A stretch of 15,160 nucleotides of DNA from JAICLK01 sp035478715 (GTDB taxonomy: Bacteria; Patescibacteriota; Saccharimonadia; Saccharimonadales; UBA4665). Of the stretch, positions 5,616 to 11,894 are shown piece by piece. Position 1 is the stretch's first letter; every line of letters starts with the position of its first letter. The notes under the pieces were generated by a model. It worked only from the letters and a program-made list of their open reading frames with translations. It was not told the origin of the DNA and searched no databases. Position numbers and translations under genes: made by a program. The stretch lies in contig DATIJK010000090.1 of assembly GCA_035478715.1 (NCBI GenBank), positions 1 to 15,160 on the forward strand, read 5' to 3'.

Positions 5616-6824
5616 TTACGCCGCACCCATTAGCTGTTGCAGTTCTTGTAATGCCTTTTTCTTCCATGTTTTGGCAGTTCTATCGCTTTTGCCTATAATC
5701 TTGGCAATTTCTGTAAAGGATTTTGGCACACCATCAACAAGCCCGTAGAATTCCCTTATAACTAAGGCATAATTCGGTGGGAGTGAATTTATCGCTTTGA
5801 CGACTGCATCAGATAACACGTTTTGTTCGGCCAGGACATCAGTCATTAAATCTTCATCGTCCGGGATGAGTGCTCCGATCTCACTTGAGTCTTCAGATGA
5901 GCCTGCTTTGGCATGCAGTGATACCGGCTGGCGGGCATGTTGTTGTACCTCCTCGACTTGGTCAGGTTCCATATCCAATTCGGCGCCGATCTCTGCCGGG
6001 GTTGGTCCGCGTCCAAACTTTTGTTCCAAATCACGCTGAACCCGCGCCACTTTACTGATTGTTTCAACCATATATACGGGAACACGTACAGTTCGGGCTT
6101 GGTCGGCAATTGCGCGCGTTATGCCCTGCCATATCCACCAGGTGGCATACGTACTGAATTTATACCCTTTAGTAAATTCGTATTTCTCAGTCGCGCGTAT
6201 AAGGCCAATACTGCCTTCCTGGATCAATTCGAGCAATGTCAGACCGCGGCCGGTGTACCGTTTGGCGACAGAAACAACCAGACGCAAGTTGGCCTCTTGC
6301 AAATGCGCTTTGGCGCGTAATCCATCATCGGCTAGCCATTGCAAATCTGCTTTTGAGTAGCCTTCGGGAATGTCGTTGGCTGCAATCTTTTCCTCTGCTT
6401 TTCTGCCGGCCTTAATCGACTTACCGAGTTCAACTTCTTGTTCGGCATTTAATAGGGGTATTTTGCCGATTTGCCGTAAGTACAACTTGACTAAATCTAA
6501 TGAACCTTCATGTTTGCCATAGTTTTCCTCATCCGCTGCTGCTGCGGCCCACTCATCATCATCGGCTTCGTTTAAAGCTATAAAAAACGTGTCGTCCTCT
6601 GGATCTGCGCTGCCACGTATCGAGGTGGCATAGGCTGCCGGCTCGTTGGCGTTATCTGGTGTGGACGGATCGTGATCCGTGCTTGTTGAATCAATGCCAG
6701 CTTCATCTCTTAATAGTGCTCGCAGCTCGTCGTCAGTTAATACTGCTACATCAATTCCGTCCAATTGCGCAGGGTCAAAATCGGCTGGCATGTCAGTATT
6801 GAGTCGTTCTAGAGTCGCGGTCAT
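5616..6824 (-). CDS. rpoD: RpoD-type (sigma-70 group 1/2) RNA polymerase sigma factor with altered region 4.2
   Basis: 402 residues. It directs RNA polymerase to promoters. The acidic N-terminus (1-105) is likely disordered and lacks a clear region 1.1. Region 1.2 (109-142) reads DLVKLYLRQIGKIPLL. Region 2 (about 168-255) contains LRLVVSVAKRYTGRGL, LIQEGSIGLIRA and YATWWIWQGITRAIADQARTVR. Region 3 spans about 256-335 and region 4 about 345-398. Two things are odd. The Arg after WWI in region 2.4 is Trp (W232). In region 4.2 the usual TRERIRQIE recognition helix is replaced by SDRTAKTWK (380-388), changing nearly every residue known to contact the -35 box. The -10-reading Gln and Thr of QxITR are kept. 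It is probably the housekeeping sigma; an alternative group 2 sigma is possible. A TAAAAT at 6834-6839 (minus strand) would place transcription only about 3 nt before the ATG. Confidence 0.9.
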   Translation of the reverse strand: MTATLERLNTDMPADFDPAQLDGIDVAVLTDDELRALLRDEAGIDSTSTDHDPSTPDNANEPAAYATSIRGSADPEDDTFFIALNEADDDEWAAAAADEENYGKHEGSLDLVKLYLRQIGKIPLLNAEQEVELGKSIKAGRKAEEKIAANDIPEGYSKADLQWLADDGLRAKAHLQEANLRLVVSVAKRYTGRGLTLLELIQEGSIGLIRATEKYEFTKGYKFSTYATWWIWQGITRAIADQARTVRVPVYMVETISKVARVQRDLEQKFGRGPTPAEIGAELDMEPDQVEEVQQHARQPVSLHAKAGSSEDSSEIGALIPDDEDLMTDVLAEQNVLSDAVVKAINSLPPNYALVIREFYGLVDGVPKSFTEIAKIIGKSDRTAKTWKKKALQELQQLMGAA

Positions 6825-6914
6825 CTTATTAATATTTTACCATAATATTTACTTAAAAGCCATAATCATACGTAGCAATAATGTTCTGTATATTGGTTGA
6901 ACAGATGTAAAGAA

Positions 6915-6943
6915 TTGCAAAAAAACCATAAAAATTATAAAAT
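6915..6943 (+). promoter_or_regulatory. Promoter of the 362-residue membrane protein (TTGCAA-17-TAAAAT)
   Basis: TTGCAA at 6915-6920, a 17-nt spacer and TAAAAT at 6938-6943. Predicted start is near 6950, about 30 nt before the ATG at 6980. It lies in the 155-bp divergent gap with the sigma factor gene. Confidence 0.6.
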
Positions 6944-6979
6944 ATATACAATTTTTCAAGCAAATGTTTCGGGATAGTC

Positions 6980-8068
6980 ATGGGCGAGCAGTATTTTGGT
7001 GGACAGTCGCATTTCGAACAGCCGGATGCGGCTATATTTGGCCAGCAAGCGGAAGCAGAACTTTTACAAGATCCGCAGATTGCTGGCGCGGCTGAGCCTG
7101 ACGCCCCAAATCACCAGGAAGAAGAGGCAGCGCAGCTAAGATATCTTGCATGGCTGAATAGGCAGATAAAGTCGATGTTCGACAATAGCCCAGAATTTGC
7201 CCGTTGGTATGTCGGGCAGATTTTAAGATTGGGCCGGGGTCAACCAGAGCCGGACCCGCGACGAATCACGCTGGATGTTCGACATCAGCCTCCAGCAGAT
7301 GCCGGTCAAGAGGCAGTAGATGATAATGAAGCAGACGAAGATTCCGGTTTATTACTACCGGAAGATCCAGAGTTAAAAATTCCGCCTGAAGATGCGGTGC
7401 CAGTCGTCGATGAAGAATTATATGAACTTGATGAGCATGGCCAACTGGTTTTCGGTGGCGATTTCGAAGGTGATGATAATCATGGTAGGCCGGTAGAAGA
7501 ATATCTGCCAGAGTACGTAGACAAATCTGACCGCCAGCCGACCGTACTTCCGCCGCACGGCAACACGAATTTGAGTTGGCAACGACGGAAAAGCGGCCCA
7601 GGTTGGTATCCGGATTATGATGTCCACTTGTGGGCGAAACCAGCGCGAAGACTTGCAAAAATAGTAGGACCGCTACTGCTAGTCGGTTTAGCGATAGGCG
7701 GCGTTAAACTCTATCACCCGTTTGGTATCGGCGCAGGTAGCCCGGAACCTGTCGCTGCTGGAGTTCCGCAGCCAGGAACGCAAGAAAACAATGATTCGCA
7801 AAACGGTCAATCACGTGCGGCGCCAGGCAATAAATACAGATCGATACAATGCAACCCGCGTCCAGGCAGACTCGAATGGGTTTGCGGTAAGTGGGTTGTC
7901 GAAGCGTCGGCTAAATCAAGCACCGTAAATGTCCAGCCACCGAACATACGCGGTTTTACGCGGATCCCATTAGCCCATGCAGTTAAATATGGGGATTCAA
8001 GCGTAATAATAAATGATACTGTTGGCGGTAGCGATGTTACTTCGGTCACTATTTGGGTAAAAAGATAA
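6980..8068 (+). CDS. Unrecognised bitopic membrane protein with acidic cytoplasmic domain
   Basis: 362 residues, family not recognised. Residues 1-185 are strongly acidic and rich in Gln, Pro and Glu, with one more ordered helical patch (about 48-78, LRYLAWLNRQIKSMFD). A basic, aromatic juxtamembrane stretch (about 195-225, with WQRRKS and KPARRLAK) precedes a single TM helix (about 228-247). By the positive-inside rule the N-terminal half is cytoplasmic. A Pro/Gly/Asn/Gln-rich linker (about 250-280) leads to a small outside domain of about 80 residues. That domain has a Cys pair (IQC...EWVCGKW) that could form a disulfide, and ends in beta-like strands. It has no signal peptide. The layout suits a sensor, or a scaffold linking cytoplasm to envelope, but no catalytic motif is visible. 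It is divergent from the sigma factor gene and precedes another exported protein. Confidence 0.75.
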   Translation: MGEQYFGGQSHFEQPDAAIFGQQAEAELLQDPQIAGAAEPDAPNHQEEEAAQLRYLAWLNRQIKSMFDNSPEFARWYVGQILRLGRGQPEPDPRRITLDVRHQPPADAGQEAVDDNEADEDSGLLLPEDPELKIPPEDAVPVVDEELYELDEHGQLVFGGDFEGDDNHGRPVEEYLPEYVDKSDRQPTVLPPHGNTNLSWQRRKSGPGWYPDYDVHLWAKPARRLAKIVGPLLLVGLAIGGVKLYHPFGIGAGSPEPVAAGVPQPGTQENNDSQNGQSRAAPGNKYRSIQCNPRPGRLEWVCGKWVVEASAKSSTVNVQPPNIRGFTRIPLAHAVKYGDSSVIINDTVGGSDVTSVTIWVKR

Positions 8069-8112
8069 ACAGAAATTTTAGCGAAATATAGTAGACATTA
8101 GCGCAATAAATA

Positions 8113-8118
8113 TATAAT
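8113..8118 (+). promoter_or_regulatory. -10 element implying a leaderless transcript for the 174-residue gene
   Basis: TATAAT ends 7 nt before the ATG at 8126, so transcription would start at about 8125 and the mRNA would have essentially no leader. No -35 is clear at 16-18 nt (TAGACA at 8092-8097 is 15 nt away). No Shine-Dalgarno is visible. Read-through from the upstream gene is the alternative. Confidence 0.4.
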
Positions 8119-8125
8119 TTAAAAT

Positions 8126-8650
8126 ATGAGATTCAAACCTACGACACCAGAAATCGTATTCGGAGTGTTGGGGTTATTTTTTGGGTCAGGCATTACTATT
8201 GCTGCTACGCAATCGACTTCGCCGCAAGAAAATTTTCGGGGTGCAGTTTTGTCATTCACCGAAGCTGGAATGAAACCGAATACTGTAGTAACGAGTTTAG
8301 GAAATTTCGCAATTGAAAGACCATACAAACCGGGCTCGACGTTGCTAGCATCTTATGTGATGAACGGAGAGGCGGTAATGGGCGCGCTGAACCCGCTAGA
8401 TGCAACTACTGAAGATGCTGCGCTGATGGCTTGCGCAGACGATGTTGCAAACGGAAGCGTTAGTGATGAAGCAATAACTGCATTTGATGCTGCCTTTCCA
8501 AATCAGAGCAGCAGCCCATCGCCCAATACTAGCCCCACGCAAATACCTGAGGCAGCATTCGGAAAAGCATATAAAATTTGTTTTGGTGATCTAGCAAATG
8601 CAGCTGGCAAAGCTACCGTAACTGTAATTTTAGGCGTGAAATCAAGCTAG
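8126..8650 (+). CDS. Unrecognised small exported or membrane-tethered protein
   Basis: 174 residues, family not recognised. The N-terminus has Arg and Lys followed by a hydrophobic segment (about 9-27, IVFGVLGLFFGSGITIAA) that is either a signal peptide or an uncleaved anchor. The rest is soluble. About 38-75 has beta-like strands (FRGAVLSFTEAG...VVTSLGNFAI), and 80-120 contains an Ala-rich helical stretch with one Cys. A Ser/Pro/Asn linker (about 127-143) follows. The last 30 residues have a second Cys (YKICFGDL) and a hydrophobic beta strand (ATVTVILGV). The two Cys may form a disulfide outside the cell. It is 57 bp downstream of the 362-residue membrane protein, also exported, so the two may work together. 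No enzyme motif is visible. Confidence 0.65.
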   Translation: MRFKPTTPEIVFGVLGLFFGSGITIAATQSTSPQENFRGAVLSFTEAGMKPNTVVTSLGNFAIERPYKPGSTLLASYVMNGEAVMGALNPLDATTEDAALMACADDVANGSVSDEAITAFDAAFPNQSSSPSPNTSPTQIPEAAFGKAYKICFGDLANAAGKATVTVILGVKSS

Positions 8651-8668
8651 TCGGATTAGCGACGTGGT

Positions 8669-8697
8669 TTGACTTATATATTCCGTACCAGTAAAAT
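8669..8697 (+). promoter_or_regulatory. Promoter of the alaS T-box transcript (TTGACT-17-TAAAAT)
   Basis: TTGACT at 8669-8674, a 17-nt spacer and TAAAAT at 8692-8697. The predicted start (about 8704) is just before the first base of T-box Stem I (8707), which supports both calls. It is the only clear promoter in the window with a near-classical -35 box. Confidence 0.75.
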
Positions 8698-8703
8698 TTA
8701 CTT

Positions 8704-8964
8704 AAAGCGTTGATCGGGAATACGGACAGTCAGCGATTATAGAGAGCTCATGGTTGGTGAAAATGAGTATCAAGACTGATCCGGAGCCGCCCGTGAGCAG
8801 CCTGCGATGAGCAGTGCCGGCCGCTCAGCCGTAAAATGAGACGCTGTTAATTCAGCTAGCAAGGTTGCCGTCAGCAATGCGGTAACAAAGACAAGATGGT
8901 ACCGCGAGAAGCCTCGTTCTTGTCAAACACAAAGGTAACTAGTGTTTGGCGAAAACGAGGTTTT
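8704..8964 (+). ncRNA. T-box riboswitch (tRNA-Ala sensing) in the alaS leader
   Basis: It senses uncharged tRNA-Ala and switches from termination to read-through. Stem I starts with GC 8707-8708 pairing GC 8797-8798, a kink-turn UGA/UGA (8711-8713 and 8794-8796) and CGGG (8715-8718) with CCCG (8790-8793). The specifier loop has AAUA (8719-8722) facing GA-GCC-G, so the specifier codon is GCC (8786-8788), alanine. A further stem (8723-8731 with 8774-8783) leads to a distal part with AGAGAG and GGTTGGTGAAAA, as in canonical T-boxes. Stem III is GTTGCCG (8864-8870) with CGGTAAC (8880-8886). The antiterminator is GACAAGA (8890-8896) with TCTTGTC (8918-8924), the 7-nt bulge TGGTACC (8897-8903), and GCGAG (8904-8908) with CTCGT (8913-8917). 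TGGT pairs with the ACCA end expected of tRNA-Ala. This 339-bp gap holds no gene. Confidence 0.95.
8912..8964 (+). terminator. T-box-controlled intrinsic terminator
   Basis: CCTCGTT (8912-8918) pairs with AACGAGG (8954-8960). An upper stem, CAAACAC (8924-8930) with GTGTTTG (8942-8948), closes an 11-nt loop. TTTTATT follows at 8961. The 5' strand overlaps the 3' strand of the antiterminator (8913-8924), so the two structures exclude each other. Confidence 0.85.
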
Positions 8965-8989
8965 ATTAATTTACTGACAGGAGCACAGC

Positions 8990-10873
8990 ATGACAGCACA
9001 AGAAATCCGCCGCAAATACTTGGAATTTTTTAAAGCACGCGGCCACAAAGTAATTCCGCGGGCATTGCTGGTACCGCAGAACGACCCAACGACGTTATTC
9101 ACCGGCAGCGGCATGCAACCGCTCATCCCTTATTTATTAGGAGAATCGCATCCTGACGGCACGCGGTTAGTCGACAGTCAGACATGTTTTCGGGCGATGG
9201 ATATCGAAGAAGTCGGAGATAACCGACACACGACATTTTTCGAGATGCTCGGCAACTGGTCGCTCGGCGATTATTTCAAAGGCGAAGAAATCCCATGGCT
9301 GTTTGAGTTTTTGACCGCTGAAGTCGGGCTTGACCCCGCAAAATTGTATGTTACCTGCTATTTGGGGAACAAGGATTTTGCTATACCCAAAGATACCGAA
9401 GCAGCGGATTTGTGGACAGATTTATTTAGCAAAAAGGGTATCAATGTTGATCGCGTCGATATCGGATCCGAAGCTGACGGGTACGAAAAAGGCATGGGTA
9501 ACGGCCGCATCTTTTTCTATGATGGATCCAAAAACTGGTGGAGCCGCGGCGGCGGCGAAGCTGATACACCGGTCGGGGACCCCTGCGGCCCGGATACGGA
9601 AGTTTTTTACGATTTCGGAACGCCGCACGATCCGAAATGGGGCAAAAACTGCCACCCGAACTGCGATTGCGGACGGTTTATCGAAATTGCAAATAGCGTA
9701 TTCATGGCCTACAAGCGAACAGAATCCGGATTTGAACCACTTGCCAAGCCAAATGTCGATTTCGGCGGAGGCTTAGAGCGTATCGCGGCCGCTAATATCG
9801 ACAACCCAGACGTATTTTATATCAGCCTGCTGCATCCGATCGTCACCAAGTTGGAAGAAATATCCGGCAAGAATTACGACAGCCATACCGAAAGTATGCG
9901 TGTGATAGCGGACCACTTGCGCGTTGCGACTTTCCTGGCCGTCGACGGCGTGGTGCCGAGCAATAAAACCCAAGGTTATGTGATGCGTCGCCTGATTCGC
10001 CGGGCTATCCGTTTTGCATTTGATTTAGGGGTCGAACAAAACTTCCTCGAGGAGATCGTGCCTGTTATTGCCGACCTTTATAAGGATGACTTTCCGGAAG
10101 TTGCCGCCAATCGCGAAAAGGTTGTTGAGATACTGGTTAAAGAAGAAAAAATTTTCCGCCAGACGCTCCGCAAGGGATTGCATGAGTTTAATAAGCTGGC
10201 TGGAAAAACAGTTACAGGCGATGTCGTGTTCAAGTTGTACGATACCTATGGTTTCCCTGTAGAGCTAACGTACGAAGAAGCATTTACGCAGGGCTTGAAG
10301 ATAGCCGATGATGCTAAAGCTTCGTTTGATAAGCTCATGGAAGAGCAACGCGCTCGCAGCCAGACGGCGTTCAAAGGTACGTTCAAAGGCGGGTTGGGCG
10401 GCCAGACGTTGCAGCACAAAAAATATCATACAGCAACGCACTTGATGTATCAGGCACTTCGCGATGTGCTTGGCCCGCACGTTATACAACGCGGTTCCAA
10501 CATCACCGAAGAACGGTTGCGTTTCGACTTTAGCCACCCAGAAAAAATGACACCGGAACAAATCAAGCAAGTCGAAGATATCGTCAACCAGCAGATCAAG
10601 AATGATCTGAACGTGTCGTTCGAAGAATATCCGACTAAAGTCGCAATCGAAGAAAAAGGCGCGCTTGGCCAATTCGGCGACCGATACGGCGATACAGTAA
10701 AAGTCTATAAGATGATCGCCGAAGGTGCTGATAAACCGTTCAGTTTTGAAATCTGCGGCGGTCCGCACGTTGATCACACCGGCCAGCTAGCCGAAGACGG
10801 CAAAGTTTTCAAAATCACCAAAGAAGAATCTTCTTCTGCCGGTGTACGCCGTATAAAAGCAGTTTTACAGTAG
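8990..10873 (+). CDS. alaS: Alanyl-tRNA synthetase, reduced form (no C-Ala, no editing-domain beta-barrel)
   Basis: Charges tRNA-Ala with alanine and clears mischarged Ser or Gly. 627 residues versus about 875 in E. coli. The class II catalytic core is intact: MQPLIPYLLGESHP, TCFRAMDIEEVGDNRHTTFFEMLGNWSLGDYF, CGPDTEVFYDFG and DFGGGLERI. The helical tRNA-recognition domain follows (e.g. ADHLRVATFLAVDGVVPSN, YVMRRLIRRAIRFA). The editing domain is present with HTATH (480-484) and CGGPH (589-593). Two parts are missing. The ~100-residue beta-barrel that normally precedes the editing core is cut to a short TAFKGTFKGGLGGQ linker. The C-Ala domain is also absent: the protein stops at the usual GVRRIKAV end of the editing domain. 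The start ATG has AGGAG (8979-8983) 6 nt upstream. Expression is set by the T-box leader. Reduced AlaRSs are known in CPR-type lineages, so this is probably functional, not truncated by mutation. Confidence 0.97.
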   Translation: MTAQEIRRKYLEFFKARGHKVIPRALLVPQNDPTTLFTGSGMQPLIPYLLGESHPDGTRLVDSQTCFRAMDIEEVGDNRHTTFFEMLGNWSLGDYFKGEEIPWLFEFLTAEVGLDPAKLYVTCYLGNKDFAIPKDTEAADLWTDLFSKKGINVDRVDIGSEADGYEKGMGNGRIFFYDGSKNWWSRGGGEADTPVGDPCGPDTEVFYDFGTPHDPKWGKNCHPNCDCGRFIEIANSVFMAYKRTESGFEPLAKPNVDFGGGLERIAAANIDNPDVFYISLLHPIVTKLEEISGKNYDSHTESMRVIADHLRVATFLAVDGVVPSNKTQGYVMRRLIRRAIRFAFDLGVEQNFLEEIVPVIADLYKDDFPEVAANREKVVEILVKEEKIFRQTLRKGLHEFNKLAGKTVTGDVVFKLYDTYGFPVELTYEEAFTQGLKIADDAKASFDKLMEEQRARSQTAFKGTFKGGLGGQTLQHKKYHTATHLMYQALRDVLGPHVIQRGSNITEERLRFDFSHPEKMTPEQIKQVEDIVNQQIKNDLNVSFEEYPTKVAIEEKGALGQFGDRYGDTVKVYKMIAEGADKPFSFEICGGPHVDHTGQLAEDGKVFKITKEESSSAGVRRIKAVLQ

Positions 10874-10921
10874 AAAATACTTTGTAAATCTGGCATAATA
10901 ACATCGTCAAACGGCAGTATT

Positions 10922-11767
10922 ATGGCAGGCAATCTAACAGGTCCAGACTTTCCGGACCGCGGACCCGACCAGGTCAGATGGACAGACGCGGCCGACCTTG
11001 CGGTTAGATCAAGAAAATTGCACGCTGAATATGCCGGTTACTTGTTGATACGTCCAGGTGCTGAACGGCTATCAAGCATTATGTACGGTCCTGAAATGCA
11101 AGACCTTGACCTGCTGGCGACGGCATGGATGGCCCATACAGTGCGAGCCGATGTCGAGCGGTATGACCGAGCATATCTGGTGGATGCACACGATCATCGG
11201 GATCTTCGTAGATATGTTGCTGGGAGGCTTGGTAGTACCTATTTCATGCAGTCGTGCCAAGATGTATTTTTTGGCAATTGCACGACTACTCAGCTAGGGC
11301 TGGTTCTAAACGAGCAGCATCCACGGCTAGAAATCAAACACGGATTCTATCAACCACCAAAACGGGATTGCTGGCCAGGAATTAGGAGCTCGAATTTCAT
11401 CCATAAACCAAGCGACGAGGTGCTTGAAGCTCGGGCAGCAATTGCAGGTTTTGTCTCGCGCCTGCCGTATATCAAGCACGTACCGCGCAATCCTTCAGCC
11501 CAGGATCGGGCAATGATCAGAGCTGTCGCTGAAGCGGAATTTTTTTGGAGGACAAGTATCCAAAATGCTCCAGTAGCGATTAATGCCGCGCGCAATGCAC
11601 GTATTGCAACCGCTCTTTTCCGTCATATGATAGAAAATGATACTTCCGAATTTGTACCGATGCTCAATGGCCAACGATCCAGAATCCCGCGGCGCGTATC
11701 AGAGCTGATAGAATGGGCGCAGTATCACGTTCCTGCAGCCAGACAGCTCTGGCGTTCCAGATATTAA
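10922..11767 (+). CDS. Unrecognised cytosolic protein between alaS and the FtsA-like gene
   Basis: 281 residues, family not recognised. It has no signal peptide or TM segment. Composition is mixed alpha/beta, rich in Arg and Ala. Features that could guide a fold search are YDRAYLVDAHDHRDLRRYVAGR (about 80-101), with clustered His and Asp; a Cys pair (SCQDVFFGNC, about 111-120); a WPGIRSSNF segment; and a helical C-terminal half with many Arg (AINAARNARIATALFRHMI). The HDH cluster might bind metal, but no hydrolase signature is complete. It starts 48 bp after alaS with no clear promoter (a CATAAT at 10894-10899 lacks a -35), so it may be read from the alaS T-box transcript. Confidence 0.65.
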   Translation: MAGNLTGPDFPDRGPDQVRWTDAADLAVRSRKLHAEYAGYLLIRPGAERLSSIMYGPEMQDLDLLATAWMAHTVRADVERYDRAYLVDAHDHRDLRRYVAGRLGSTYFMQSCQDVFFGNCTTTQLGLVLNEQHPRLEIKHGFYQPPKRDCWPGIRSSNFIHKPSDEVLEARAAIAGFVSRLPYIKHVPRNPSAQDRAMIRAVAEAEFFWRTSIQNAPVAINAARNARIATALFRHMIENDTSEFVPMLNGQRSRIPRRVSELIEWAQYHVPAARQLWRSRY

Positions 11768-11805
11768 ATTCAAGTGCTTCAGTAGATATCAAGCCCGCTC
11801 TGCCA

Positions 11806-11814
11806 TGCTATAAT
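11806..11814 (+). promoter_or_regulatory. Extended -10 promoter of the FtsA-like gene
   Basis: TGC followed by a perfect TATAAT (11809-11814) forms an extended -10. No good -35 is visible at 17-18 nt. Predicted start is near 11821, leaving a leader of about 75 nt. Confidence 0.5.
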
Positions 11815-11894
11815 TTAAACGATTATGCCTATCGGAATTAGACGCATAAAAAATTTAAATTGGCTAAAATAATCGGAAAGATCGCTTCCTCACT

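Noticed and set aside
8774..8783. Alternative T-box specifier codons (ACT or CTG) in the upper stem
   Set aside because: These bases pair in a stem of about 9 bp. GCC at 8786-8788 lies in the loop opposite AAUA, directly above the kink-turn stem, and matches the alaS gene downstream.
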